From contig DDXB01000031.1 of the NCBI GenBank assembly GCA_002347405.1, forward strand, positions 69,007 through 133,006: a stretch of DNA of 64,000 nucleotides, given 5' to 3'. The translations under genes and the position numbers were made by a program. This DNA is from Rhodocyclaceae bacterium UBA2271. Its GTDB lineage: Bacteria; Pseudomonadota; Gammaproteobacteria; Burkholderiales; Rhodocyclaceae. Shown here piece by piece: positions 33,149 through 41,323 of this stretch (within the stretch, counting starts at the first letter, position 1; each line of letters starts with the position of its first letter). The notes under the pieces are model-generated. The model did no database searches, was not told the DNA's origin, and was given only the letters and a program-made list of their open reading frames with translations.

Positions 33149-33649
33149 ATGAAGATCACTGAATTGCTCCAGTCGCTTACGGACGCACAAGTGCAGTATG
33201 TGCTGGTCGGCGGGCTGGCTGTTCAGTTGCACGGCTTTTTACGCGCCACCTTCGATATCGACCTGGTTCTGGAGATGAATGATGAAAATCTGGTGCGGTT
33301 CATTGCGGTCGCCAAGAGCTACGGATTGCAACCTGGCATTCCGGTTCCGATTGAATCCCTCAGAAATGCCGACCAGATTGACGAATGGCATCGTGAAAAA
33401 GGCATGCTGGCGTTTTCGTTGCGTGAGCCGCAAACCGGGGGTGGTGTCGTGGATGTCCTGGTGCGCCCTGATGTAACATTCAATAGACTGCTGGCCAATG
33501 CGGTGGCGGGCAACTTGTTCGGCCGTCGTGTGATGATCGCTTCGATAGAGGATTTGCTGACGATGAAGCGTATTGCCAATCGGCCCAAGGACCAACTGGA
33601 CATCGTTGCCCTCGAAAAAATCAAGCGGGGAGAAGACCCGAATGTCTGA
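33149..33649 (+). CDS. DUF6036/MNT-like nucleotidyltransferase, copy 1
   Basis: Protein of 166 residues with a minimal nucleotidyltransferase core: QYVLVGGLAVQLHGFLR followed by TFDIDLVL, i.e. the GG...DxD pattern of the pol-beta fold, then VDVLVRPD with the third acidic position and IASIEDLLTMKRIANRPKDQ near the end. Such proteins are often antitoxins or toxins of AbiEii/MNT-type modules. Its stop overlaps the start of a small unknown gene by 8 bases (33642-33649), which suggests a two-protein unit. A close copy at 42682 is frameshifted. Function is inferred from fold only. Confidence 0.82.
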   Translation: MKITELLQSLTDAQVQYVLVGGLAVQLHGFLRATFDIDLVLEMNDENLVRFIAVAKSYGLQPGIPVPIESLRNADQIDEWHREKGMLAFSLREPQTGGGVVDVLVRPDVTFNRLLANAVAGNLFGRRVMIASIEDLLTMKRIANRPKDQLDIVALEKIKRGEDPNV

Positions 33650-33866
33650 TAACTGCACGACCATTCCTGAACATCTCATGCTGGCTCGCCTGGCCCAGTC
33701 TCAGCAGATGCGGGAGTTCTTCATCCAGATGTGGCTGCAAAACCCCGCATTGGCCAAACACGCGGGATCGCGGGTGCTTGAAATTCTCTCACCGCTGGCC
33801 GGACCCCATACGGGGCATTTCATACCGCCAGCGCCGACTATCTCTCGTGTGTCGAACCATGAATAA
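33642..33866 (+). CDS. Small partner of nucleotidyltransferase copy 1
   Basis: Protein of 74 residues that I do not recognise. The core (PEHLMLARLAQSQQMREFFI, MWLQNPALAKHAGSRVLEIL) is helical and conserved in the second cassette at 43174. The last 21 residues (GPHTGHFIPPAPTISRV and on) come from a dispersed repeat and are absent from the other copy. It overlaps the nucleotidyltransferase gene by 8 bases and the first MshQ gene start by 8 bases. It could be the second half of a toxin-antitoxin pair. Confidence 0.65.
   Translation: MSDNCTTIPEHLMLARLAQSQQMREFFIQMWLQNPALAKHAGSRVLEILSPLAGPHTGHFIPPAPTISRVSNHE
33803..33839 (+). repeat. GCCGAC element with CCCCATACGGGG hairpin
   Basis: CCCCATACGGGGCATTTCAT followed by ACCGCCAGC and GCCGACT. 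It is a third form in which the left end is replaced by the small hairpin CCCCATACGGGG and GCATTTCAT. The same form is at 43464-43500 and, extended, at 37573-37656. It supplies the C-terminal codons of the small gene 33642-33866. Confidence 0.8.
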
Positions 33867-36800
33867 ACCGTGGTCTGTCCCCGTTTTACTGTTGCTCCTC
33901 GGGTCCTTTTCAACCAAGCGGGCGGCGGGTATTTTTCTGGCTGCGATAGTTTTTTTGTCTTTTCATAACGAGGTGCGCGCGGCCGTGGCGTTCGGTGCGG
34001 CCGGTAATGTGGCGACCGGCACCACGTCGCTCAGCGTTCCGCACCCGGCGGGCATCGTTGCCGGCAACCTGCTGGTGCTGGTCGTCGGCAACAAGTTTTC
34101 TCCCGGCAACCCACCAGTGACGCCGGCCGGCTGGACTTTGGTCGGACAGGGAGAAGGAGGTCTCGGCAATACCAGCACCAACGATCAGGGGCCGGTTTTC
34201 TCGACCATCTTCGTCAAGGAGGCGGTGGGTGGCGAAACCGGCAACCTTACAGTTTCCCTTCCTGGGGCGAACTCCTCGATGGGCATGATGTTCCGTTATT
34301 CCAAGGCTGCCGGCACGGTCTGGGATTACGCCGCCACGAGCGGAAGCGACAATATCGCCAATACGGCATGGTCCGTTACCGGCGCGAGCAATCCGGGCAT
34401 CCAGGCCGGCGACATGTTGATCGTCGGCTCCGCCGCCAACACCAATGCATATGGATACTTCGACCAATCCGTAGCGGCCACCGGAGCGACATTTGGCGTC
34501 CACACCGAGCGGCAGAATTCGGGAACCGGCAACGGCCGCCGCATGTGGCTGTTCGTCTCGGATCACACCGTGACGGTGGGAACGGCCACGGCAGCCCCGG
34601 TGTTCACGATGACTGCCAGCGGAACGGCCACAAACCGCCCGACCGGCGCCTCCGTGATCTTGCGCATCAGAGAGGTTCCTCTGGTAGCCCTTGCCTATTA
34701 CGCAATGAATGAGAGCAGCTGGAACGGCACGGCCAATGAAGTCACCGACAGTTCCGGCAACGCGACCACCTATCCGGGCACGGCGGCCAGCTTGAATGCC
34801 ACCAAACCAAGCACGGCAATCGCGACCCCGGCCATTGCAGGAAACCCGGGGACCTGCCGCTACGGGGTTTTCAACCGGACCAACAAGGACTATGTGGCGC
34901 TACCTGCCGGTTTTCAGAATCTCGGCGCAAGCGGTGGCGCATTCACGATCGCCGCGTGGATCAGGACGACCAACAATACGCTGCCGGGGCAACGCATCTT
35001 TGTCGACGACGAAAACAATACGGGGGGGTTTGGCTTCAGCCTGGCAGACGGCGGGAACGGCATGCTGCGGTTCTTTACCCGCGGAACCCCTTCGGCGCTC
35101 ATCCTCGACACGGCCAACGTGATTGCCAACAACACCTGGTATTTCGTTGCGGCAGTTGCCGATGTTCCCAATAAAACGAAAAGGATCCATGTTTACAGCG
35201 CGGCTGGTGTCCTGTTGTCCAATGTGAGCGCAAGCTGGACCGAAGCCAGTTTCGGCTCCGATGCCGGCATTGCCTCGATTGGCGCTGAAACCAACGCTTC
35301 CGGAGAAGGAAGCAATGCGTTCGGTTTCGCGGGGAATATTGATGAAATTTCAATTTACGAAACTGCGCTGTCCACGACGGAAATTAATGTGCTTCGTACG
35401 AGAACGCGTCCCTGTGGCTGTGCGCTGGGCTCCTTCAGGCTGACCCAGGCCGCGACAGCGCTGGCCTGCCCCGATACGCGGGCATTGGTGACGGTGGAAC
35501 CGATGTGCCCCGACGGCACAACCGTAAAGAGCGATTACGCCGGGACCGTCAGCCTGACAACAGTGCCGGTTAACGCGTCGGCGGCGTATTTCACCGCCGC
35601 CAGCGGCGGTAGTGTTGCGACTTCGGTCAGCTTCGTCTCGGGCGAGCTATCGAAGTCTGCATATCTCTACTACCCGAACGAAGCCAGCGTCTGTGCCGTG
35701 GCGAGTGATGGCGTGGTAGCGACGACGTCAACAAGCTGCACGAGCTTTCATTCCTATGGCTTCACGGTGAGCGCGCAGCCGGCGAATCAGGTTTGCGGTG
35801 ACGCAACGCAGGTGACACTTACGGCCTATGGCAAGACCCTGAGTGGCAGTGGCCAGGCCTGTGAAGTCATTACCGGCTTCTCCGGCAACAAAAATATGAA
35901 AGCCTGGTTTACCTCAGGCATTGATCCCGACAACACGGCAACGGTGCAGGCAAGCAACCGTACCCTGAGCATTACCGGCAGCACAACGGGCATTACCAAC
36001 AAGACCGAACCGGCAACGGACAATCTCGGCAACGTCAATTTCACTAATGGTGTTGCCACGCTGGCGGTGAGCTACCCTAACGCAGGAAAAATATTTGGCC
36101 TCAACTTCAAGCACGATGCTGCTCCATATAACGGTGGCGTCTGTGCTGCCACAGCGCCGTTCTGCCCGCTGACGGCAGCAACCAATGCCTTCATCGCCTA
36201 TCCGAATTTTGCTTTGACGGTGACCGATAGCGGAGCGGCTTGTGTGGCCGGCGACCTGAGTTGCGCGGTCTTCAAGGCGGCAGGCGCCACCTTCAACATG
36301 AAGCTTCAGGCGCTGTGCTCGGACGGCACAACGCTGGCGACAGATTATGTCAACGGCAGCACGGCGATTCCCCTGGGCGTGAATGCGCTGATAGCGCCTT
36401 CCGGCGGTTCTTCAGGCAGTGTTGGCACCGCTGCAACAAGCATTACCAGTGGCGGAGAAATGGCGTTTACCCAGTCGTGGAGCGAGGTCGGCGTGGCAAG
36501 TTTCATGGCCTCGCCGCCAGCCTGGTTTGGCCTCACATTCGCGTCCGCCGTCACCGGCAACATCGGGCGTTTCAGGCCGGATCATTTTGCTATCACACCA
36601 GTATCCTCGACGGCGGCTTGCAGTCTAGGAACCACGCCATTCACCTATTTCGGCCAAGACGGATTTGTCACGGTTTTCACGCTCACCGCACAAAACACTG
36701 CCAACGCCACAACCGCCAACTACGCGGGGAGTGGCAGTGGTGCCACCAGTTGGGCCAGGTTGCCGCTGACCGTCTGGAGTGCCGCGCCAGCCTCCGCGGC

Positions 36801-37563
36801 TTTGCCCGGCTTTGGCTTTGCCGCCAGCACCTGGGCTCCATTCCAGCCGGCAGGCGCCAATCTTGCTGCCAGCGGCACCGCACCGACAGCGACCAATGCC
36901 AATACCTGGGTTGCCGGCACGACGACGGTCACGGCTAAGCACAAGATCACTCGGCCAACCAATCCGGCACAAGCCACTACAGTGACCGTCAGCGCCTTGC
37001 CCGTCGACGCGGACGGTGTGACCCTGGCCACTGCCGTGTCGCTGGGTGCCTTCGTGCAGCGCTTCGGCGTCCTGCGCCTTGATAACGCCTACGGCTCGGA
37101 ACTCCTGCCCATCCGCGTACCGGTGCGCACCCTGTACTGCAATGCGGTGAGCGGCACGAGTTGCACCGAGTGGCGCACCAATACCGACGATTCCTGCACC
37201 GCTGTCAATGCCGCCACCTTGCAAATCGGCAGCATTGTCAAGCCAGTTGGTAGTGCACTGGCGCTAGCGACTCCACCAGCCGGCGTGACCGTCACCCAAG
37301 CCTCGCCCGGCCGCTGGACGCTGATGCTTACCCCGTCGGCAATGGGGGTTGGCAGCGCCGACATCCTGCTGAATCTGGGGGGGGGCGTGACGACTTCCAG
37401 TTGCACGACATTGACCAGCCCGGTCGGGGGAGGCGTACCGACCCCGGCGCTCGACTATCTGGCCGGCAATTGGTGCGGCGCCAACCACGACAGAACATCC
37501 GTCGCGCGCATCCGTTTCGGCTCGCCAAAGGCACCATACATCTACCTGCGCGAACGCTATTGA
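33859..37563 (+). CDS. MshQ-like DUF6701 surface protein, copy 1
   Basis: Exported protein of 1234 residues. The signal region MNKPWSVPVLLLLLG ... FHNEVRA precedes a beta-rich N-terminal domain (about 40-290). A LamG/concanavalin-like domain follows (about 295-510: GFSLADGGNGMLRFFTRGTP). The long C-terminal part is the DUF6701 domain of MSHA biogenesis protein MshQ, ending RFGSPKAPYIYLRERY. Cys pairs in PDTRALVTVEPMCPDGT and related repeats suggest disulfides. It is a likely pilus-tip or surface adhesin component. The first codons (AAACCGTGGTCTGTCCCCG) belong to a repeat word also used at the start of copy 2. No Shine-Dalgarno is seen. The closely related copy 2 is 6 kb to the right. Confidence 0.85.
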   Translation: MNKPWSVPVLLLLLGSFSTKRAAGIFLAAIVFLSFHNEVRAAVAFGAAGNVATGTTSLSVPHPAGIVAGNLLVLVVGNKFSPGNPPVTPAGWTLVGQGEGGLGNTSTNDQGPVFSTIFVKEAVGGETGNLTVSLPGANSSMGMMFRYSKAAGTVWDYAATSGSDNIANTAWSVTGASNPGIQAGDMLIVGSAANTNAYGYFDQSVAATGATFGVHTERQNSGTGNGRRMWLFVSDHTVTVGTATAAPVFTMTASGTATNRPTGASVILRIREVPLVALAYYAMNESSWNGTANEVTDSSGNATTYPGTAASLNATKPSTAIATPAIAGNPGTCRYGVFNRTNKDYVALPAGFQNLGASGGAFTIAAWIRTTNNTLPGQRIFVDDENNTGGFGFSLADGGNGMLRFFTRGTPSALILDTANVIANNTWYFVAAVADVPNKTKRIHVYSAAGVLLSNVSASWTEASFGSDAGIASIGAETNASGEGSNAFGFAGNIDEISIYETALSTTEINVLRTRTRPCGCALGSFRLTQAATALACPDTRALVTVEPMCPDGTTVKSDYAGTVSLTTVPVNASAAYFTAASGGSVATSVSFVSGELSKSAYLYYPNEASVCAVASDGVVATTSTSCTSFHSYGFTVSAQPANQVCGDATQVTLTAYGKTLSGSGQACEVITGFSGNKNMKAWFTSGIDPDNTATVQASNRTLSITGSTTGITNKTEPATDNLGNVNFTNGVATLAVSYPNAGKIFGLNFKHDAAPYNGGVCAATAPFCPLTAATNAFIAYPNFALTVTDSGAACVAGDLSCAVFKAAGATFNMKLQALCSDGTTLATDYVNGSTAIPLGVNALIAPSGGSSGSVGTAATSITSGGEMAFTQSWSEVGVASFMASPPAWFGLTFASAVTGNIGRFRPDHFAITPVSSTAACSLGTTPFTYFGQDGFVTVFTLTAQNTANATTANYAGSGSGATSWARLPLTVWSAAPASAALPGFGFAASTWAPFQPAGANLAASGTAPTATNANTWVAGTTTVTAKHKITRPTNPAQATTVTVSALPVDADGVTLATAVSLGAFVQRFGVLRLDNAYGSELLPIRVPVRTLYCNAVSGTSCTEWRTNTDDSCTAVNAATLQIGSIVKPVGSALALATPPAGVTVTQASPGRWTLMLTPSAMGVGSADILLNLGGGVTTSSCTTLTSPVGGGVPTPALDYLAGNWCGANHDRTSVARIRFGSPKAPYIYLRERY

Positions 37564-37572
37564 TGCCGTCGC

Positions 37573-37656
37573 GCCGTACCCCATTCGGGGCATTTCATCC
37601 CGCCAGCAGGGAGGCCGTCAGGCCGGAAGCGGCCCGAAGAGGCTGCGCCGACTTTT
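37573..37656 (+). repeat. Extended-form GCCGAC element before vapB
   Basis: Begins GCCGTACCCCATTCGGGG, continues CATTTCATCCCGCCAGC, then has an extra hairpin-rich block AGGGAGGCCGTCAGGCCGG and AAGCGGCCCGAAGAGGCT before GCGCCGACTTTT. The same extra block occurs at 38440-38498 in inverted orientation. The two copies flank vapBC as inverted repeats. Confidence 0.82.
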
Positions 37657-37665
37657 GCATGTCTG

Positions 37666-37705
37666 CAATCTGATGTTTGATGCAATATCATCAAGCATCA
37701 GATTG
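37666..37705. promoter_or_regulatory. 40-base palindrome upstream of vapB
   Basis: CAATCTGATGTTTGATG (37666-37682), six bases, then CATCAAGCATCAGATTG (37689-37705): arms of 17 bases with a single mismatch. It lies 25 bases before the vapB start. Ribbon-helix-helix antitoxins and VapBC complexes bind such palindromes, so this is the probable autoregulatory operator. Confidence 0.65.
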
Positions 37706-37730
37706 ATTTGATTGGCGAGGGGTTCCTGTC

Positions 37731-38009
37731 ATGCGGACGACTTTGGATATTTCAGACGATGTGCTGTTCGCGGCCAAGGAAGTCGCGCGGCGCGACAAGA
37801 AAACGCTGGGGCAGAGTGTCAGCGAGTTGCTGCGCCGCGGCCTCAGCGTCCGCCCGCCGGTGGCTGATGCCGCAAATTTTGCCGGAATGCCGGCTGTGGA
37901 CGACATCGACAACCGCTTGCGGGCGCTGGGGTTTCGCACCTTGCCGGCGCGCGGCGGGATCGGCACCAATGAACTGATCGACCGGTTGCGCGAGCAAGAG
38001 GGCGTCTGA
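37731..38009 (+). CDS. vapB: VapB-type antitoxin
   Basis: Protein of 92 residues with a ribbon-helix-helix N-terminus (MRTTLDISDDVLFAAKEVAR, LGQSVSELLRRGL) and a tail rich in Pro/Gly (FRTLPARGGIGTNELIDRL) that would wrap the toxin. GAGGGG lies before the ATG. It is one base from the start of the broken toxin gene. Since the toxin is frameshifted, the antitoxin may be a remnant or may still act on other VapC proteins. Confidence 0.88.
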   Translation: MRTTLDISDDVLFAAKEVARRDKKTLGQSVSELLRRGLSVRPPVADAANFAGMPAVDDIDNRLRALGFRTLPARGGIGTNELIDRLREQEGV

Positions 38010-38010
38010 C

Positions 38011-38408
38011 ATGCGTGCGCTGCTGGATGTGAATGTGCTGATTGCGCTGATCGACCCGGATCATGTTTCGCATGCGGTAGCGACGCACTGGTGGCTCCAG
38101 CAACGCGAGGCGGGCTGGGCGGTTGCCCGCTCACGCAAAATGGGTGTATGCGCATCATCAGCCAACCGGGATATCCCAACGCGCAGCCCATTGGCGTGGT
38201 GGTGGAGTTGGTCGCCAATCTTTGCGCTGACCCCTGCCATGAATTCTGGCCCGACGACGTGAGTCTGCTGGATAATCAGCGCTTCAACCACGCGCATGTC
38301 CATGGCCACCGACAAATCACCAACCTGTATCTGCTCGGCCTGGCCGTCGGGCACGGTGGGCGGCTGGGCACCTTTGACGAGAAAAATCCCCTTGAGTGCG
38401 GTGCATGA
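38011..38408 (+). pseudogene. vapC: VapC-type PIN-domain toxin, frameshifted
   Basis: The PIN toxin begins correctly (MRALLDVNVLIALIDPDHVS, THWWLQQREAGWA) but the frame then breaks. The rest continues in another frame from about 38120 (CPLTQNGCMRIISQPGYPN, PDDVSLLDNQRFNHAHVHG, LGLAVGHGGRLGTFDE). Comparing with the usual GWA-S-CPLTQNG text, one base seems to be lost near 38115-38122. All acidic PIN residues are still encoded over the two frames, so the inactivation is recent, a sequencing error, or a recoded frameshift. The antitoxin just upstream is intact. Confidence 0.8.
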
Positions 38409-38439
38409 CGCAAAAAGACAACATTTGCTGGTGTTCTGA

Positions 38440-38498
38440 GTCGGCGCAGCCTCTGCGGGCCGCTTCCGGCCTGACGGCCTCCCTGCTGGCGGGACGGC
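38440..38498 (-). repeat. Extended-form GCCGAC element between vapC and mntA
   Basis: Minus-strand reading: GCCGTCCCGCCAGCAGGGAG, GCCGTCAGGCCGGAAGCGGC, then CCGCAGAGGCTGCGCCGAC. It has the same middle block as 37573-37656 but opposite orientation, so vapBC is flanked by inverted copies. It ends five bases before the -10 box of mntA and would include that promoter's -35 region. Confidence 0.82.
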
Positions 38499-38502
38499 AA
38501 CC

Positions 38503-38508
38503 TATAAT
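38503..38508 (+). promoter_or_regulatory. TATAAT box six bases before the mntA start
   Basis: A perfect TATAAT is followed after six bases by the mntA ATG (38515), so transcription would start at or next to the start codon and give a leaderless mRNA. The -35 position falls inside the dispersed repeat (TCCCTG at 38480-38485 is weak). Confidence 0.45.
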
Positions 38509-38514
38509 CGCCAA

Positions 38515-38937
38515 ATGAACCCGATGTCGCCACCCCTCGACTCACTGGACGCGCAGATTGTCGCTGTGCTGCGCGAGGCCTTCCCTGGCGTTGAGGCGGT
38601 GTATCGCTATGGTAGTTTTGGCGGCATGTATGAACGCCCCGACAGCGATATTGACCTTTCAGTACAGGGCCCCGCCAAGCTCGATTTTGCCACGCGTATG
38701 CGACTGATCGCCTTGCTGGAGGCGCGGACGGGCCGCAGGATCGATCTGAATGACATGCGCGCCTTGCCTGTCACCCTGCGCGTGCAGATCGTCACTCAGG
38801 GGCGCCGCTTGTTTGCGGCCCATCCGGCCAGCGCCGAGGCCGACGACTCGCGTGTGCTTTCCGAGTATGCAGAGCTCAACGAATTCCGCCGTCCGATCCT
38901 GGACGACATTCGCGCTCGAGGTTCGATTTATGGATGA
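38515..38937 (+). CDS. mntA: MntA-type nucleotidyltransferase antitoxin (type VII)
   Basis: Protein of 140 residues with the minimal nucleotidyltransferase signature VYRYGSFGGMYERPDSDIDL (GSF...SDIDL) and RRIDLNDMRALP. In type VII modules MntA AMPylates a Tyr of the HepT toxin and so silences it. The stop overlaps the hepT start by 8 bases. The ribosome site is absent and the -10 box is next to the ATG, consistent with leaderless translation. Identification by motif and partner is strong. Confidence 0.9.
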   Translation: MNPMSPPLDSLDAQIVAVLREAFPGVEAVYRYGSFGGMYERPDSDIDLSVQGPAKLDFATRMRLIALLEARTGRRIDLNDMRALPVTLRVQIVTQGRRLFAAHPASAEADDSRVLSEYAELNEFRRPILDDIRARGSIYG

Positions 38938-39349
38938 GGTGCTATTAGGCAAGGCGGCCATCATCGAGCGCTGCCTCAAGCGCATTGCCGCGGAGTACAT
39001 CGGCCACGAAGCCGAACTTGAAAGCAACCTCATGCGTCAGGATGCCTTGGTGCTGAACTTGCAGCGTGCTTGTGAAGCGACTATTGATGCCGCCATGCAT
39101 CTGGTGCGCATCCACCGTCTCGGCATCCCCACCGAAAGTCGCCAGGCCTTCGAGATGCTGATGAAGGCGGGACGGCTTGATGCCGAACTGGGTCGCCGCC
39201 TGATTGCCATGGTCGGTTTTCGCAATATCGCCGTTCATGCCTACCAGGACATCGACATCGACATCGGCATCCTGCGTCATATTCTTGTCGAAGGTGTCGG
39301 CGATCTCGCCGTCTTCGCCCGGCATATCCTGCAAGAAGCGCTGCCGTAA
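38930..39349 (+). CDS. hepT: HepT-type HEPN ribonuclease toxin (type VII)
   Basis: HEPN-domain protein of 139 residues (DUF86). The catalytic Rx4-6H motif and the following Tyr appear in VGFRNIAVHAYQDID: Arg, then His, then the Tyr that MntA modifies. The rest is helical (LLGKAAIIERCLKRIAAEYI, RACEATIDAAMHLVRIHRLG). The ATG at 38930 lies inside the end of mntA. mshC starts 16 bases after its stop, so toxin and pilin transcripts are probably joined. Confidence 0.92.
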   Translation: MDEVLLGKAAIIERCLKRIAAEYIGHEAELESNLMRQDALVLNLQRACEATIDAAMHLVRIHRLGIPTESRQAFEMLMKAGRLDAELGRRLIAMVGFRNIAVHAYQDIDIDIGILRHILVEGVGDLAVFARHILQEALP

Positions 39350-39365
39350 GCGCTTCACTCAAACG

Positions 39366-39836
39366 ATGAGACCATTTGAGCACGTGCCAGTACAACGCGG
39401 TTTCACCATGGTCGAGTTGATCGTGACAATGGTCATCATCGGCATCCTCGCCGTCGTGGTGCTGCCGCGCTTTGATCTGCTGCGCGGGTTTGACGAGATC
39501 GGGTATCGCGATCAGGTGAAGGCGACGCTGGAATATGCGCGGAAGGCGGCGGTGGCGCAGCGGCGCAATGTGCAGGTCACGCTTGCCGCCGGTAGTGTCA
39601 GTGTCATGATTGCCAGCGATATTCCGGAAGGTGCGGCGGCCGGCACTTTTAACCGGAATCTGGTTTTGCCAGGCAGCAACAGCCATACCTTTGCCGCGCC
39701 CAGCGGCGTGACACTGAATCCACCGGCAACCCTGACCTTCGATCCGCTGGGTCGTCCTTCTGCGGCGGGAAGCTTCACCATCAGCGGCATCGCGCAGCCG
39801 ATCATCGTCGAGGCGGAGACCGGCTATGTCCGCTGA
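39366..39836 (+). CDS. mshC: MSHA minor pilin MshC-like prepilin
   Basis: Type IV prepilin of 156 residues. The processing site and helix are QRGFTMVELIVTMVIIGILA with Gly before Phe+1 and Glu+5; PilD would cleave after Gly. A pseudopilin body with YARKAAVAQRRNVQVTL follows. Position directly before mshD, O and P supports MshC. The ATG at 39366 is the only sensible start. The end overlaps the next gene, a DUF6922 protein, by 11 bases (39826-39836), which is unusual because in known clusters mshD follows directly. Confidence 0.85.
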   Translation: MRPFEHVPVQRGFTMVELIVTMVIIGILAVVVLPRFDLLRGFDEIGYRDQVKATLEYARKAAVAQRRNVQVTLAAGSVSVMIASDIPEGAAAGTFNRNLVLPGSNSHTFAAPSGVTLNPPATLTFDPLGRPSAAGSFTISGIAQPIIVEAETGYVR

Positions 39837-40122
39837 TCTCCCCCCCCTCTTCGAACGCCTCGCCGCCCGGTATGTCTGGTGGCAATCTCCGCGCGAAGCC
39901 GCTTTGCAGCCGCGCCGGATCATTACGCGGGTCATGGAGCTGGGCGATTACGCTGACGTCGAGGCGCTTGATGATGCCGTGGGCGAGGTTGCCCTGCGCG
40001 ATGCGCTGCTGCATGCCGAGGTCGGCGAGTTTTCGCCGCGCTCCTGGCACTATTGGCATTATCGGCTGGGGCTGGCGCGTCTGGGCGAAGTGCCGCCGCT
40101 GCCGCAAAGGCGCTGCGAATGA
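39826..40122 (+). CDS. DUF6922/AbiEi-like antitoxin candidate inside the pilin operon
   Basis: Protein of 98 residues (LPPLFERLAARYVWWQSPRE, RRIITRVMELGDYADVEAL, FSPRSWHYWHYRLGL) that fits the small DUF6922 family usually found just before AbiEii/AbiGii nucleotidyltransferases. It is presumed to be the antitoxin of the pair. It starts within mshC (11-base overlap) behind GGAGA and ends in an ATGA overlap with the toxin gene, so translation of all three is coupled. The family name is from memory; context supports it. Confidence 0.7.
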   Translation: MSADLPPLFERLAARYVWWQSPREAALQPRRIITRVMELGDYADVEALDDAVGEVALRDALLHAEVGEFSPRSWHYWHYRLGLARLGEVPPLPQRRCE

Positions 40123-40787
40123 CGGCGATTTTGGTTCCGCGCATGGAGATTTTGCCGCCGACCCAGCAGCGGCTATGGCCGATGTTGCGGGGAATGGATG
40201 ATCTCGGTTTCGTGCTGTATGGCGGGACAGCGATTGCCCTGCAACTGGGGCACCGCGCCTCGGTGGATTTTGATTTCTTTGCGAATCGCCCGCTCGACAA
40301 GGAAGCTTTGCGCGCCGCTTTTCCCTGGCTGGCCAGCGCCACGGTCTTGCAAGATGGCACGAATGCCTGGACTTTGCTGGTGCGCGATGCCGCCGGCGCG
40401 GAAGTCAAACTGTCGTTCTTCGGCGGTCTGTGTTTCGGGCGGGTTGGACAACCGCGACAGACGGCGGATGGCGTTCTGCTGCTTGCCGCGCTTGAAGATT
40501 TGCTCGCTCACAAGCTGAAAGTCTTGCTCCAGCGCGTCGAGGCCAAGGACTATCTGGATATCGCGGCGCTGCTGGCAGCCGGCCTTGATCTGGCGGGCGG
40601 ACTGGCAGCGGCGCGTTTGCTGTTCGGCGCGAATTTTCAGCCCAGCGAAGCTCTCAAGGCAATGACCTGGTTTGAGGGGGGCGACCTGGCCGCGCTGCCT
40701 GCCAATGTGTGTTCAACCTTGATCCATCACGCCGCGCGGGAATTGCATCTTCCCGAGGTCGGCTTGTCGGCTGAGGGGCTGACATGA
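40119..40787 (+). CDS. AbiEii/AbiGii-type nucleotidyltransferase toxin
   Basis: Protein of 222 residues with the AbiEii/AbiGii pattern: FVLYGGTAIALQLGHRASVD followed by FDFF (GG...DFDFF) and later ALEDLLAHKLKVLLQRVEAKDYLDI, where KxxxxxxRxxxKDYxDI is the family C-terminal motif. Such proteins are nucleotidyltransferase toxins of type IV-like systems. The start overlaps the DUF6922 stop (ATGA at 40119-40122) and its stop overlaps the mshD start (ATGA at 40784-40787). An earlier open stretch of 22 codons overlaps the DUF6922 gene and is not used. Confidence 0.85.
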   Translation: MTAILVPRMEILPPTQQRLWPMLRGMDDLGFVLYGGTAIALQLGHRASVDFDFFANRPLDKEALRAAFPWLASATVLQDGTNAWTLLVRDAAGAEVKLSFFGGLCFGRVGQPRQTADGVLLLAALEDLLAHKLKVLLQRVEAKDYLDIAALLAAGLDLAGGLAAARLLFGANFQPSEALKAMTWFEGGDLAALPANVCSTLIHHAARELHLPEVGLSAEGLT

Positions 40788-41323
40788 ATCACCAACGCGG
40801 CCTCACGCTGATCGAGCTGATCGTCTTCATCGTCATCGTCGGCGTGGCGCTGGCGGGAGTGCTGACGGTGCTCAACCACACCACGCGGCATTCTGCCGAT
40901 CCGATGGTGCGCAAACAGGCGCTGGCGATTGCCGAGGCGATACTGGAAGAGGTGATGCTGCAGCCGTTTACCTGGTGCGATCCGGATGATCCACAGGCGG
41001 CGACGGCCGGAAGCTATACCTTGTGCAGCGCTGCTGCCGAATTTGGTCTGGGGCCGGAAACGGGCGAAGCCCGCGCTTCCGCGACCAACCCCTTCGACAA
41101 CGTCAACGACTACCATGGGCTGACGACGACGACCAATATTTCCGGAGGAGGCGCGGCTCCCTATGCCGCGACGGTGAACGTGGCACGCACCACCCTGAAT
41201 GGCATTGGCGATGCCACGCCGACTTCGGCGACCCTGCTCATCACGGTAACCGTTACCGCGCCCGGCGAAACCATCGAGCTGCAGGGCTACCGCACCCGCC
41301 ATTCGCCCAACCTGCTGCCATGA
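40784..41323 (+). CDS. mshD: MSHA minor pilin MshD-like prepilin
   Basis: Type IV prepilin of 179 residues: RGLTLIELIVFIVIVGVALA, with Gly before Leu+1 and Glu+5, then ALAIAEAILEEVMLQPFTWC and a Cys-containing variable body. It is the only ordinary link between the AbiE-like toxin and mshO: ATGA overlaps at both ends. The GAGGGG before its ATG lies inside the toxin gene. Assignment to MshD rests on size, LEEVMLQPF-type text and gene order. Confidence 0.87.
   Translation: MNHQRGLTLIELIVFIVIVGVALAGVLTVLNHTTRHSADPMVRKQALAIAEAILEEVMLQPFTWCDPDDPQAATAGSYTLCSAAAEFGLGPETGEARASATNPFDNVNDYHGLTTTTNISGGGAAPYAATVNVARTTLNGIGDATPTSATLLITVTVTAPGETIELQGYRTRHSPNLLP

Noticed and set aside
33030..33152. Small open frame containing AVPPAPTFELL between higA and the nucleotidyltransferase
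   Set aside because: No ribosome site, no family resemblance and it is mostly repeat sequence; it overlaps the next gene start.
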